Shown here: one piece after another, positions 44,284-53,713 of the stretch | Layout: every line of letters begins with the position of its first letter | Numbering within the stretch: position 1 is the first letter of the stretch | NCBI GenBank assembly: GCA_029555205.1 | Contig: JAKPTB010000143.1 | Span: 1 to 64,000, forward strand | Length of the DNA stretch: 64,000 nt | Reading direction: 5' to 3' | From: Bacillota bacterium | GTDB lineage: Bacteria; Bacillota; Desulfotomaculia; Desulfotomaculales; Pelotomaculaceae | Notes under the pieces: generated by a model | Told to the model about the DNA's origin: nothing | The model's database searches: none | The model's input: the letters and a program-made list of their open reading frames with translations, nothing else | Program-made: the position numbers and the translations under genes

Positions 44284-44547
44284 TTGACCGAACAGGATGA
44301 AATTATCACTCTGGTAGATGAGGATGGAGTAGAACATGACTTTACGGTCGTTGATATAATAAGTGTCGATCAATCCGAATATGCTATCCTGCTGCCGGTG
44401 GAGGAAGAAAGCGACGAGGCTATTATTCTCAAATTCAGCCAGGACGAAGACGGAAATGAGCTTCTTATTGACATTGAGGACGATGATGAGTGGGAAAAGG
44501 TTGCCGACGCCTGGGAAGAAATGCTTGCCGAGGAAGAACTAGAGTGA
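44284..44547 (+). CDS. DUF1292 (YrzB-like) acidic protein
   Basis: 87 residues, strongly acidic, with the family core IITLVDEDGVEHDFTVVD and YAILLPVEE. Function unknown. The frame opens at GTG 44275, which is part of the GAGGTG ribosome site (44272-44277), so TTG 44284 is the likely start. The ireB-ruvX-DUF1292 order is conserved in Firmicutes. Confidence 0.9.
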   Translation: MTEQDEIITLVDEDGVEHDFTVVDIISVDQSEYAILLPVEEESDEAIILKFSQDEDGNELLIDIEDDDEWEKVADAWEEMLAEEELE

Positions 44548-44562
44548 CTTTAGAAAAAAAAT

Positions 44563-44599
44563 AAGCTGGTTGCGGGGTTGCCCCAATCCGGCTTTTTTT
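44563..44599 (+). terminator. terminator after the DUF1292 gene
   Basis: AAGCTGG...GGGG pairs with CCCC...CCGGCTT around TTG, with small internal mismatches, followed by seven T residues. Confidence 0.82.
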
Positions 44600-44619
44600 A
44601 TGATTGAGGTGTGTCGGGC

Positions 44620-46110
44620 ATGTCTGTGAAAGCCGCACGGATAACAATCAGCATCATCTTAGCTGCAGCTGTTATTGTGCTTATGTTCTTTTTTACTTCC
44701 GGCTTCTTTTCTTCAGCATCGGAAAAGGTCCTGCCCGGAGTTGAAGTACTGGGTGTCAAACTGGGCGGGCTGAACAGGACGGAAGGTACTGAAAGGCTCC
44801 TGGAACTGGAAAAGAATCTCCGGGGAACAAGGGTCACTCTGCGTTATGAAGACAAAAGCTGGCAACTCCTTTTAAATGAAACTGGTTTTGATCTGAAAGA
44901 AGATGCTGTTATGGATGCCGCCTTGATTGCAGGCAGGCATGGTTCCCTGTATCAGCGCTGGCAGGAAAGGAGAAAGTTTAATAAGACCGGGCTCTCCTTG
45001 CTGCCCGTAATAGAATTTGACAGGGACAAACTGGCGCAGCGGGTAAGAGAGCTGTGCGCAGATATTCTCGTTGAGCCCAGGGACGCTGCCTTTTCCATCA
45101 ACCGGAACGATACCGTTTCGATCATATCCGGTAAAGATGGAGTGGATGTGGATTTTGACCTGCTGGAGAAAGATCTGGCCGCAGTTCTGAGCAGCGGCAA
45201 AAACCCGGAGGTGACTCTGGTTACAGTAACCCGGGCACCTGCCAGAACCACTGCTTTCCTGGAATCTATGAACGTTAAAGGATTACTTGGCAGTTATACA
45301 ACAAGATTTGATTCCAGCAAGACCAGCCGGACATACAACGTCAGCGTAGCAGCAAAGGCCTTCGATGAAATGCTGGTTTTGCCCGGGCACGAGGTTTCTT
45401 TCAATAAAGTAGTGGGTCCCCGCAGTTCCGAGGCCGGCTATAAAAACGCGCCCGTGATTGTAAACAACGAGTTTGTTGACGGCCTGGGGGGAGGGGTCTG
45501 CCAGGTCTCCACAACCCTTTATAATGCAGTTCTTCTGGCAAACCTGGATATTGTGAAAAGAACATGTCACTCCCTGCCCGTCAGCTATGTTCCCATTGGA
45601 CGTGACGCCACAGTGGTTTACGATACAGTTGACCTGATCTTCCGCAACAATACGGACAGTTACCTGTACTTTAAAACCTACGTAAGCGGCAGTCAGTTGA
45701 CGGTGAAAATTTACGGCAACACAGATTATAAAAGGGATGTCACCATCAATACCCGGGTCACGGAAGAGATAGAACCTCAGATTGTTTATGAAACTGACCC
45801 GAACCTTCCCCTCGGTGAAGAGGTGGTTAAACAAGAGGGTTCCAAGGGATTTAAGATAGCAGCAGAGAGGATTGTCAAGAAGAACGGAGTGGTGGAAAAG
45901 AAGGAAGCTCTTCCATCCAGTTATTACAATCCGGTGAATAAAGTAATTGCCGTAGGTTCCATGGAACAGGACCTGCCCCAAATTGCTCCTTCCACGCCTG
46001 CTCCGGGAACACTTGAGACGGTTATTCCTGCCCCGGACAACCTGGGCGGGTCTTCCGCTCCGGAACAGGACGGACAGCCTGCCGGCGCCGTTACGGACAA
46101 TGATAGCTAA
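44620..46110 (+). CDS. VanW family protein with peptidoglycan-binding-like domain
   Basis: Membrane-anchored extracellular protein of 496 residues. One membrane segment (about 5-27), a PG_binding_4-like domain (about 80-210), then the VanW domain with NFNKVVGPRSSEAGYKNAP-type start, GLGGGVCQVSTTLYNAVL and a G5-like segment near 400. VanW is named from vancomycin clusters, but its reaction is unknown and the domain is common in Clostridia without resistance. The tail is Pro/Ala-rich. GAGGTG suits ATG 44620. Confidence 0.87.
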   Translation: MSVKAARITISIILAAAVIVLMFFFTSGFFSSASEKVLPGVEVLGVKLGGLNRTEGTERLLELEKNLRGTRVTLRYEDKSWQLLLNETGFDLKEDAVMDAALIAGRHGSLYQRWQERRKFNKTGLSLLPVIEFDRDKLAQRVRELCADILVEPRDAAFSINRNDTVSIISGKDGVDVDFDLLEKDLAAVLSSGKNPEVTLVTVTRAPARTTAFLESMNVKGLLGSYTTRFDSSKTSRTYNVSVAAKAFDEMLVLPGHEVSFNKVVGPRSSEAGYKNAPVIVNNEFVDGLGGGVCQVSTTLYNAVLLANLDIVKRTCHSLPVSYVPIGRDATVVYDTVDLIFRNNTDSYLYFKTYVSGSQLTVKIYGNTDYKRDVTINTRVTEEIEPQIVYETDPNLPLGEEVVKQEGSKGFKIAAERIVKKNGVVEKKEALPSSYYNPVNKVIAVGSMEQDLPQIAPSTPAPGTLETVIPAPDNLGGSSAPEQDGQPAGAVTDNDS

Positions 46111-46319
46111 TTTTCAACGGGCAGCAATACAGGCAACAGCGCAGATTAACACAGGTTTACCCCTTCCCGGCAGCAATTATTATGCGCCGACGGCAACTGA
46201 GCCGGCGGAAGAGGCAGGCCTGGATTGGAGGGAACTGCAGGGCAGGGGAAGGGGCTGCGGTCCCGGGAATTCCGGCAAATGCGCCGCAAACCCTTCCGGG
46301 CGCCTGATTCAAATGTGCT

Positions 46320-47375
46320 ATGAGCTTCTCTTTTAATCAAAAAAAGTGGAGGTGGCGGGGTGAAAAACAACCTGCCCGGCACTTAAATGTTTTATTAATA
46401 ATATTGGGGCTGGCCTGTCTGGGGGCGCTCTATGTTCTTCTAGCTCTTTCCCCGGTTACATCAAAAAACAAGGCCAGAGACATCGTGGTGGTTGTTCCCC
46501 AGCAGTCCACAGCCACTCAGGTAGGCCAACTCTTAAAGGACCATGAATTAATCCACAGTCCCTTTGTATTTGTCCTTTATGCCAGATGGAAAAACCTTGA
46601 CGGCAGCCTTAAGGCGGGTGAATACCTGCTCAACAACGGACTGTCCACCCCTGAAATACTGAATGAACTGGTGGACGGTCGGCTTGCTGCTGAAACTATC
46701 ACCATTCCGGAAGGCTATACCCTGACCCAGGTTGCAGAGTTGCTGGAAGCAAAGGGTCTGGCGGACAGGGAAGAATTCTTCGCTGTGGCCGCCCGGGAAG
46801 ATTTTCCCTACAAGTTTATAGAGGAACGGCCCAAGGGAGAGAAACGCCTGGAAGGGTATCTCTTCCCGGACACCTACCGGGTTACCAGGGGTAACAGTGT
46901 TCGCTTTCTTATTGATGATATGCTGAAGCGCTTTGACCGGGAGATGGAAGAGCTCGATTACCCCGCCAGGGCGGAAAAAGCCGGACTCACCCTGCACGAA
47001 GCCGTTACCCTGGCCTCCCTGGTGGAACGGGAAGCCAGGATTGATGAAGAGAGGCCGCTCATCTCGGGAGTTATCCATAACCGCATGGAAAAATCCATGC
47101 TGCTGCAGATTGACGCCACCGTCCAGTACGCCCTGGGCACCAATAAGCCGCAAATATATTATAAAGATCTGGAAGTGGATTCTCCCTATAACACATACAA
47201 AAACAACGGGTTGCCGCCGGGGCCCATTGCCATGCCGGGGCGTGCTTCCCTCCTGGCTGCTGTGGAACCGGCCGAAACAGCTTACCTTTATTACGTGGCC
47301 AAGCACGACGGTTCCCACGCTTTTGCCACGAACTATGCCGAGCATGAGGCCAACAAGGAGAGGTATCAGCAGTGA
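46320..47375 (+). CDS. mltG: endolytic murein transglycosylase MltG
   Basis: Cuts nascent glycan strands and limits their length. 351 residues with a membrane segment (about 22-42), a LysM-like region (QQSTATQVGQLLKDHELI), and the YceG core: GYLFPDTYR, the catalytic Glu in LASLVEREA, and TVQYALGT, DSPYNTYKNNGLPPGPI. No ribosome site is evident before ATG 46320, but the next in-frame starts would cut the membrane anchor. The 209 bases after the VanW gene hold no supported gene. Confidence 0.94.
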   Translation: MSFSFNQKKWRWRGEKQPARHLNVLLIILGLACLGALYVLLALSPVTSKNKARDIVVVVPQQSTATQVGQLLKDHELIHSPFVFVLYARWKNLDGSLKAGEYLLNNGLSTPEILNELVDGRLAAETITIPEGYTLTQVAELLEAKGLADREEFFAVAAREDFPYKFIEERPKGEKRLEGYLFPDTYRVTRGNSVRFLIDDMLKRFDREMEELDYPARAEKAGLTLHEAVTLASLVEREARIDEERPLISGVIHNRMEKSMLLQIDATVQYALGTNKPQIYYKDLEVDSPYNTYKNNGLPPGPIAMPGRASLLAAVEPAETAYLYYVAKHDGSHAFATNYAEHEANKERYQQ

Positions 47376-48586
47376 TTCCTGAACTACTGGCACCGGCCGG
47401 AAATCTGGAAAAATTGAAGGTTGCCGTAACCTACGGCGCCGATGCCGTCTACCTCGGTGGGCGGCATTTCAGCCTGCGGGCCGGGGCCGGTAACTTTGAT
47501 GTTAATGAAATGGCCGAAGGGATCCGGTTTGCTCATCAAAGGGGCGCCAGGGTCTATGTGACAGTCAATATATTTGCCCATAACAGGGACCTTGTGACTC
47601 TCCCGGAATACCTGCAGTCGATTTATTCTGCAGGGGTGGACGGGGTTATCCTTTCCGACCCGGGGATTATAGACCTGGTCAGGCAAATGTATCCGGAACT
47701 GGCCATCCACCTCAGCACCCAGGCCAATACCACAAACTGGGCCGCGGCGCGCTTCTGGAAGAAGCTTGGTGTCTCCAGGATTGTGCTGGCCCGGGAGCTC
47801 TCCCTGGAAGAAATCAGGGAAATAAAAGAGCGGGTGGAGCTGGATTTGGAAGTTTTCGTTCACGGCGCCATGTGTATTGCTTATTCCGGGCGCTGCCTCC
47901 TGAGCTCCTATCTTGCCGGCCGGGACGCCAACCAGGGTGACTGCGCCCAATCCTGCCGCTGGCGCTACAGGCTGGTTGAAGAAAAAAGACCCGGCCAGTA
48001 CCTGCCCCTCGAGGAAGATGACCGGGGTTCGTATATTCTGGGCTCCCGGGATCTCTGCCTGATTGAACACATTCCGGAACTGGTCCGGGCGGGTGTCAAC
48101 AGCTTTAAGATCGAGGGAAGGATGAAAAGCGCCCATTATGTGGCTACAGTGGTTAAAAGCTACAGGGAAGCCCTGAACGCCTACCGGAAGGACCCGGACA
48201 ATTACCGCCTCGACCCTGCCTGGCTTGAGGAGATCAGTAAGGTGAGCCACCGTGAATACACCAAAGGATTTCTTTTCGGCAACCCTGGTCCTTCAGGGCA
48301 GCACTACGCCGGTGAGATCTACAGGCGAAGTCACAGCTTTGCAGCAATCATCAGGAATTATGATCAGGCCTCCGGGATGGCTCTGGTGGAACAGCGCAAC
48401 AATTTTGCCCTGGGCGATGAGATGGAAATACTGGTCCCAGCCGGCAAAAATTTCAGGCAAAGGATTGAGCATCTCTATGATCAGGAGGGCTGCCCCGTGG
48501 AGTCCGCGCCGCATCCCCGGCAAATGCTCCGGCTGCCCCTGGCAAAGCCCGCTCCCCCCTATTCCATCCTCCGCAAAAGAGTATAA
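47372..48586 (+). CDS. U32 family peptidase, probable tRNA hydroxylation protein TrhP
   Basis: 404 residues. The barrel start ELLAPAGNLEKLKVAVTYGADAVYLG and the four-Cys-type core HGAMCIAYSGRCLLSSYLAGRDANQGDCAQSCRW are diagnostic; FKIEGRMKS is typical. Members close to this form take part in 5-hydroxyuridine synthesis in tRNA (TrhP/RlhA group); older annotation is collagenase-like protease. GTG 47372 overlaps the mltG stop by four bases, with AAGGAGAGG upstream, so the two are coupled. Confidence 0.88.
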   Translation: MIPELLAPAGNLEKLKVAVTYGADAVYLGGRHFSLRAGAGNFDVNEMAEGIRFAHQRGARVYVTVNIFAHNRDLVTLPEYLQSIYSAGVDGVILSDPGIIDLVRQMYPELAIHLSTQANTTNWAAARFWKKLGVSRIVLARELSLEEIREIKERVELDLEVFVHGAMCIAYSGRCLLSSYLAGRDANQGDCAQSCRWRYRLVEEKRPGQYLPLEEDDRGSYILGSRDLCLIEHIPELVRAGVNSFKIEGRMKSAHYVATVVKSYREALNAYRKDPDNYRLDPAWLEEISKVSHREYTKGFLFGNPGPSGQHYAGEIYRRSHSFAAIIRNYDQASGMALVEQRNNFALGDEMEILVPAGKNFRQRIEHLYDQEGCPVESAPHPRQMLRLPLAKPAPPYSILRKRV

Positions 48587-48642
48587 AACTTGAGCTTAAA
48601 GGCCATCCTAAAAATATATGTCTTAATACCGGGTTGATCTTC

Positions 48643-50346
48643 ATGGACTATTTAAGACAAAAAAGGCTGGTCTATCTTTTTTTAATTTTTTTTGCCTGCT
48701 TTCTGGGACTGGTATCCCAGCTTTTTCTCATTCAGTACAGGGACGGGGATCTTTACGCCTGCCTGGCCCTGGAGCAGGGCAGCCGCTGGGTTTCCCTGGA
48801 GAATACACCCAGAGGCCGGATCCTGGACCGCAACAGGGTCCCCCTTACCGGTGAACGGACGGAGGAGAGGGTCGTATTGTTTCCGGCGGCTGTCGGGAAC
48901 AGGGACGAGGTCAGCCGGCAACTGGCCGGGATCCTGGGGGTGGAACAGGACAAGCTGAACACCTTTTTTAACGGAGAACCCTGCCTGCTGCCCTATAAAC
49001 TCACGCCCGGACAAGCCGCAGCCATTCAGAACAGAGGCTGGACCGGTGTAATGGCGCTCCCGGTGCAGTTTCGCTACGGCGAACAGCAACTGGCAGCACA
49101 GGTCATCGGACACCTGGGAAAAATCTCTTCCCCTGAGGAGTTCACGGATTTGTCCGGAAGGAATAATAAGGTTTACCATTATGATGATCTGGTGGGCAAA
49201 ACAGGGCTGGAAAAGTACTATGAAGATGTCCTAAAAGGATCCCTGCCCCGAAGGGCAGTCCGGGTGTACACCGATGCGGCAGGCAGGCTGCTGGGGGGGC
49301 CGGGGTTTATTGTCGAAGAGCAGACAGAGGATCACGCCAGGCGTGATCTGGTCCTTACCATCGACGCCCGGATCCAGAAGATTGTCGAAGAAATAATGGA
49401 CCAGAGCGTAGACAGAGGGGCTGTGGTGATCATGGAGGCCGGCTCGGGAGATATCCTGGCCATGGCCAGCCGGCCCGCATACCATCCAGCCCGTCCGGAA
49501 GACTACCTGGACGCCGCAGGTGAGGAAAACTGTTTTCTTGACCACTGTACAGCCCTCTACCAGCCCGGCTCGGTATTTAAAGTTGTCATTACCGCCGCAG
49601 CCCTGGAAGAGGGTGTAGCAGACTTTGACAGCCAGTTTACCTGCCGTGGCGCAGGAGAAACGCTGCTGCGGTGCTGGAAGCCGGAAGGACACGGCGCAAT
49701 AAGTTTTGCTCAGGCTTTTGCGGAATCCTGTAACCCCGTTTTCGCCAGAATAGGATTGCAACTGGGGGCACAGAAGGTAATTGACTACGCCGGGTTGTTT
49801 GGCCTGGACAACCAGTCCGTTCTGGGCTACCCGGCGCCGCGGGATTCCCGGCAAGACTTGAAACAAATTGAGGCGCCCTACAACCTTGTAAACAGCTGCA
49901 TCGGCCAGGGGCCTGTGCTGGTTACACCAGTACAGGTTGCTTCGCTGATCAATACGGTTGTTTCAGGCGGGTTCTACCGGCAGCCCCGTCTGGTGCAGGA
50001 AATATGTAAGAGCAGCGGGGATACCGTGCAGATGCTGCCTGACGACCCGGGTCAAAGGGTTATTTCTTCAGAAACTGCGGAAAAGCTGGGCAAGCTGCTG
50101 GAAATGGCTGTGGAGGAGGGCACCGGGCAGGAGGCCCTGGTGCCTGTTTTCGGCAGTGCGGGAAAGACCGGGACTGCCCAGGTAGGCGACAACAGTCTTT
50201 CGGTAAACGCCTGGTTCGCCGGGTACGCCCCCCGGGCTAATCCCCGCTATGTGGCGGCCGTCTTAAGCGAAGGGGAAGCCGGCGGCAGTGCGGCAGCAGC
50301 GCCTGTTTTCAGGGAAATCATGGAGGCTATCCTGGAGCTGGACTAA
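48643..50346 (+). CDS. class B penicillin-binding protein
   Basis: Peptidoglycan transpeptidase, 567 residues, anchored by one membrane segment (about 8-30). The pedestal domain begins with NTPRGRILDRNRVPLTG. The active-site set is S310-V-F-K, S362-C-N and K508-T-G. The SpoVD/PBP2 branch is likely in a spore former, but sporulation or elongation role is undetermined. ATG 48643 is preferred over ATT-ATG variants; no strong ribosome site is seen. Its last 40 bases are copied 240 bases downstream. Confidence 0.92.
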   Translation: MDYLRQKRLVYLFLIFFACFLGLVSQLFLIQYRDGDLYACLALEQGSRWVSLENTPRGRILDRNRVPLTGERTEERVVLFPAAVGNRDEVSRQLAGILGVEQDKLNTFFNGEPCLLPYKLTPGQAAAIQNRGWTGVMALPVQFRYGEQQLAAQVIGHLGKISSPEEFTDLSGRNNKVYHYDDLVGKTGLEKYYEDVLKGSLPRRAVRVYTDAAGRLLGGPGFIVEEQTEDHARRDLVLTIDARIQKIVEEIMDQSVDRGAVVIMEAGSGDILAMASRPAYHPARPEDYLDAAGEENCFLDHCTALYQPGSVFKVVITAAALEEGVADFDSQFTCRGAGETLLRCWKPEGHGAISFAQAFAESCNPVFARIGLQLGAQKVIDYAGLFGLDNQSVLGYPAPRDSRQDLKQIEAPYNLVNSCIGQGPVLVTPVQVASLINTVVSGGFYRQPRLVQEICKSSGDTVQMLPDDPGQRVISSETAEKLGKLLEMAVEEGTGQEALVPVFGSAGKTGTAQVGDNSLSVNAWFAGYAPRANPRYVAAVLSEGEAGGSAAAAPVFREIMEAILELD

Positions 50347-50594
50347 GCAAACATAACTCTGGAAGTTTATCCTGAAAAGAGACATTTACAACCTTCTGCC
50401 GGTGCCGCCTCAGAGACCCTGGGCCAGGCTACCAGGCCACCATACCATAAGTTGATAAGTTGGTGTCAGGCACCTGTGCTGATAAGGCACCTGTGCTGTG
50501 AGTTGATAAGTTGGTGTCAGGCACCCGAAATCACAAGGCACCCGAAATCACACGAAATCATGGAGGATATCCTGGAGCTGGACTAAACAAATAT
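50314..50594. repeat. duplicated PBP 3' end flanking REP-like tandem repeats
   Basis: 50314-50354 (PBP 3' end and stop) recurs at 50554-50594, exactly 240 bases on, with a few changes. Between them: 50374-50412 resembles 18464-18503; a 24-bp unit ending in the palindromic GGTGTCAGGCACC occurs at 50451-50474 and 50502-50525; and 17-base tandem units occur (AGGCACCTGTGCTG at 50468 and 50485, CCCGAAATCACA at 50524 and 50541). No ORF is supported in 50347-50710. Confidence 0.85.
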
Positions 50595-50664
50595 ATCGGA
50601 CGTTGAGCCTTTAACTTCTTCATTCCGGCGCTTAAATCCAATAAAACCCGGCAGGCCAGCCGTT

Positions 50665-50698
50665 TAAAAAAAAGATCCACCTGGTTTCAGGTGGATCT
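50665..50698 (-). terminator. terminator of the TRAP operon
   Basis: AGATCCACCTG and CAGGTGGATCT (50673-50683 with 50688-50698) form an 11-bp stem. On the minus strand it is followed by a run of seven T. Confidence 0.92.
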
Positions 50699-50710
50699 GC
50701 CGTTCTTTGC

Positions 50711-51991
50711 TTAATCCATGAGAACCCTCGGAATGTAGAGGGAAAGATCCGGAACGTAGACCAGTAACAATAAAACTAGAATCATAATCAGGATAAAAGG
50801 GAGAACCCCCTTGATTACTTCCTCCAGCCTGGACTTGGCCATGGCGGTCACCACAAAGAGGTTCAAGCCCACGGGCGGCGTAATCATGGCCAGTTCCATG
50901 TTTACCGTCATAACAACGGCGAAGTGGATCAGGTCGATGCCGAGGACATTAAGCATGGGCAACAGAATAGGCATGGTGATCAGGGTAATGGCAACAGCTT
51001 CCAGGAATGTGCCCATGATGAAGAACATCAGGTTTGTGGCCAGGAAAAACATGTACTTGTTCAGGTTGTTTTCCGCGATCCAGCGGGCGGCCTCCATGGG
51101 CACCTGGTTCACCGTAAGGTACATGGCAAAAACCATAGCTGCAGCAATGATCAGGAAGATCATGGAGGAGATGTTGATGGAATTGCGAAATACTTCTCTC
51201 ATGTCCCGCAGCTTCAATTCCCTGTAAACAAACATCGAAACGATAATGGTATAAAAGACGGAGAGTACTGCGGCCTCGGTGGGTGTGACGATACCCATGT
51301 AAATGCTGCCCAGGATGAAGACGGGCAGGAAGGCCCCCGGCAGGGCTTTCAAGGATTTGCGCCAGCGCTCATCCCAGGATGCCTTGGGCAGGCGGCCGTA
51401 ATTTTTCCTTTTGGCAATTAATACGGCGCTGATAATTAAAATACTCGCCAGTATGATACCGGGGATAACACCGCCCATGAACAGCTTGCCAATATTTTCC
51501 TCGGTTACGACACCGTAGATAACCATGGTCACACTGGGCGGGATGAGAATGCCCAGCGTGCCGGAAGCTGCTACAAGTCCCATGGCGTAGCGCTTGGGGT
51601 AGCCTCCCTCGATCATGGCAGGCAGCATAATAGCGCCGATGGCGGCGGCTGTAGCCGGGCTGGAGCCGGAAATGGCCGCAAAAATCGCACAGGCCATAAT
51701 GGTCACAACGGCCAGGCCGCCGGGCAGGTGCCCGAACCAGGAACGCAGGGCTTCAATCAGGTATTTGGCAATGCCGCCCCGGGACATGGCCACACCTGCA
51801 AAGACAAAGGCGGGAATGGCTAGAAGGGGAGGCGACAACAGGGAGGCGAACATTCTCTGGACAATCATATAGAGGCTGAAATCGCTGGTCAAGGCCAGAA
51901 TAGTAATGGCAGCTATAGCCAGAGAGATGGCGATGGGGACATTTAAGAGAAATAGAACGATGAAAATACTAAAAAGCAGTACTGTCTCCAC
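50711..51991 (-). CDS. dctM: TRAP transporter large permease DctM
   Basis: Twelve-helix-type membrane subunit of a tripartite secondary transporter for organic acids, driven by a sodium or proton gradient. 426 residues from the preferred start. Family motifs include NVPIAISLAIAA, AAISGSSPATAAAIG, ASGTLGILIPPSV and ITPPVGLNLFV. The frame opens at 52042, but AAGGAGG lies about 11 bases before GTG 51991, which also matches homologue N-termini. It overlaps the end of dctQ by 23 bases. Confidence 0.92.
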   Translation of the reverse strand: METVLLFSIFIVLFLLNVPIAISLAIAAITILALTSDFSLYMIVQRMFASLLSPPLLAIPAFVFAGVAMSRGGIAKYLIEALRSWFGHLPGGLAVVTIMACAIFAAISGSSPATAAAIGAIMLPAMIEGGYPKRYAMGLVAASGTLGILIPPSVTMVIYGVVTEENIGKLFMGGVIPGIILASILIISAVLIAKRKNYGRLPKASWDERWRKSLKALPGAFLPVFILGSIYMGIVTPTEAAVLSVFYTIIVSMFVYRELKLRDMREVFRNSINISSMIFLIIAAAMVFAMYLTVNQVPMEAARWIAENNLNKYMFFLATNLMFFIMGTFLEAVAITLITMPILLPMLNVLGIDLIHFAVVMTVNMELAMITPPVGLNLFVVTAMAKSRLEEVIKGVLPFILIMILVLLLLVYVPDLSLYIPRVLMD

Positions 51992-52505
51992 CGGTATGGC
52001 CACCTCCTTTTTCCATTTCTTCCATCCATTGGCGGCCGCCATTTCTCAGAATTTGATAGAGTTTATCAATAAACCTGATGGAGAACAGCAATCCGCTGAC
52101 AGGTAAGATCAGGTTCACGATCCAGAGGGGAAACTGGCTGTCTGAGGAGCGCTGACCCGAGTTTATATAGGATTCAACCAGTTTATAGCCGTAGTAAGTA
52201 TAAAAAATGCAGAAGGCAAGCCCCAGGGTGTTGGAGAAGATACTGACCACCCATTTGACCCGCAGGGGCAGGATGTTATAAAGCATATCCACCTTGATGT
52301 GGTGATTGTCCCGCAGGGCCACGCAAAAGCCCACGAGAAGCCCCCAGATGATAAAATAAAGTGAAAACTCATCAAGCAAAGACTGGGGGCGGCCCCAGAA
52401 ATAGCGCATTACAACATTCAACATGATCATACAAAGTCCGATAAAGAGCAAACTACCCGACAAGTAATCTTCAAACGCCGCGTAGGCCCGTTTCAAACGT
52501 TCCAT
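51969..52505 (-). CDS. dctQ: TRAP transporter small permease DctQ
   Basis: 178 residues with four membrane segments. Typical core: VVMRYFWGRPQSLLDEFSLYFIIWGLLVG, then the hydrophilic RDNHHIKVDMLYNILP loop and a third helix. It bridges the binding protein and DctM. AAGGTGG precedes ATG 52505 on the minus strand. A stem-loop separates it from dctP. Confidence 0.9.
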   Translation of the reverse strand: MERLKRAYAAFEDYLSGSLLFIGLCMIMLNVVMRYFWGRPQSLLDEFSLYFIIWGLLVGFCVALRDNHHIKVDMLYNILPLRVKWVVSIFSNTLGLAFCIFYTYYGYKLVESYINSGQRSSDSQFPLWIVNLILPVSGLLFSIRFIDKLYQILRNGGRQWMEEMEKGGGHTGGDSTAF

Positions 52506-52557
52506 TTGTTTTCCACCTTCCTAATCCTTTGACAAATCAGGGCCTAATAAAGAGAAA

Positions 52558-52592
52558 GGGGACGTTCCGGCACACCCGGGAAAGACGTCCCC
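52558..52592 (-). terminator. stem-loop between dctP and dctQ, probable attenuator
   Basis: GGGGACGT (52558-52565) pairs with ACGTCCCC (52585-52592), extended by TCC/GGA-type pairs. On the minus strand it is followed by TTTCTCTTT. A partial terminator here would keep the binding protein in excess over the membrane subunits. Confidence 0.6.
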
Positions 52593-52603
52593 TGAAATGT
52601 GCG

Positions 52604-53626
52604 CTACTTATTGCAACTCTTAGCTGCTTCGATATATTCTGCGCCAATCTTGTCGGTGTACTCATCATAGACCGGCTTCATGGCTGCTACAAATTTCTCC
52701 CTGTCCTCTTCCGTCAGAGTATAAATTTCCATTTTGCCGCTGGCTTTTAATTCTTCAAAGCTTTTCTGGTTTTCTTCTTCCGCCAGCTGGCGTTCATAGA
52801 GAGTGGCTTCCTTCATGGCTTCCTCGATAATCTTTTTATTTTCCGGAGTAAGGGAATTCCAGAAGGTGGTATTGGTGAGAACTACGTAATCCAGGCGTCC
52901 GTGGTTGGAAACCGTCATATATTTCTGAACATCCTGGTAGTTCTGGGTGTCGATATTATTAAAGGTATTCTCCTGTCCGTCTACGGTTTTGTTATTGAGA
53001 CCGGTAAAAACTTCCGCAAAGGCCAGGGTCTGGGAACCGGCTCCCAGAGCCCTGAACTGGGCGTCCAGAACGCCGCCGCTCTGGGTCCGGAATTTTAAGC
53101 CTCGAAAATCTTCCGGAGTTTTCAGGGGCCGCTTGGAATTAGTGAAGTGTTTGGCGCCGTTGGGCCACCATGCCAGGCCGAGCATGCCCTGGGACTCAAG
53201 GGAATGCATCAGTTTCTGCCCCGCGGGACCATCGTAAAAATCATAGGCGGCCTGGTCGTCTTTAAACAGGAAGGGCATGTCCACAATTTGGAAAGCCGGT
53301 TCAAAACCCACCAGTTTGGTGACGGAAGGAGCGATAAACTGAACATTGTTGGCCTTTAACTGCTCCAGTTCCTCTTTATCGCCGTACAGCTGGGATGCCG
53401 GGAAAACAAGAACTTCAATTTTTCCGTTGGAATTCTGTTCAACAAGTTCCTTAAACTTTGTGACAGCTTTCCCCTTTGGGGTGGCTTCGGCCACAACATG
53501 CGTAAACTTAATTTTCAACACATCTCCCCCGCCTGCTGACGAGTCTTTTCCGCAGCCTGTCAGGGACATGATCATTAATCCTGCTAAAACAACGCACAAA
53601 AACATTATCCAGTTTTTCTTTTTCAT
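52604..53626 (-). CDS. dctP: TRAP transporter substrate-binding lipoprotein DctP
   Basis: Extracytoplasmic binding protein, 340 residues. The signal peptide ends in a lipobox (LTGC), so it is a lipoprotein. The carboxylate-binding Arg is in GLKFRTQSGGVLDAQF, with VFTGLNNKTVDGQEN following. DctP members bind C4-dicarboxylates or related acids; specificity cannot be told. ATG 53626 has AGGAGG upstream and is preferred to 53644. First gene of the operon dctP-dctQ-dctM. Confidence 0.92.
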   Translation of the reverse strand: MKKKNWIMFLCVVLAGLMIMSLTGCGKDSSAGGGDVLKIKFTHVVAEATPKGKAVTKFKELVEQNSNGKIEVLVFPASQLYGDKEELEQLKANNVQFIAPSVTKLVGFEPAFQIVDMPFLFKDDQAAYDFYDGPAGQKLMHSLESQGMLGLAWWPNGAKHFTNSKRPLKTPEDFRGLKFRTQSGGVLDAQFRALGAGSQTLAFAEVFTGLNNKTVDGQENTFNNIDTQNYQDVQKYMTVSNHGRLDYVVLTNTTFWNSLTPENKKIIEEAMKEATLYERQLAEEENQKSFEELKASGKMEIYTLTEEDREKFVAAMKPVYDEYTDKIGAEYIEAAKSCNK

Positions 53627-53685
53627 TTCCTGCCTCCTAATCATGTACTGTTTGGGGAAATAGGGGAATAAAAAACGATGCAGTA

Positions 53686-53713
53686 TTTATATAAATTAAA
53701 ACAAGCTTTTCAA
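53686..53713 (-). promoter_or_regulatory. possible promoter of the TRAP operon
   Basis: On the minus strand TTGAAA (53713-53708), a 16-base spacer and TATAAA (53691-53686) lie about 60 bases before dctP. Confidence 0.45.

Noticed and set aside
45983-46336. 117-codon ORF overlapping the VanW and mltG genes
   Set aside because: Out of frame with the VanW gene, low-complexity translation, no ribosome site.
47384-48250. 288-codon minus-strand ORF opposite the U32 peptidase gene
   Set aside because: Complement of a clear conserved gene; the translation shows no domain.
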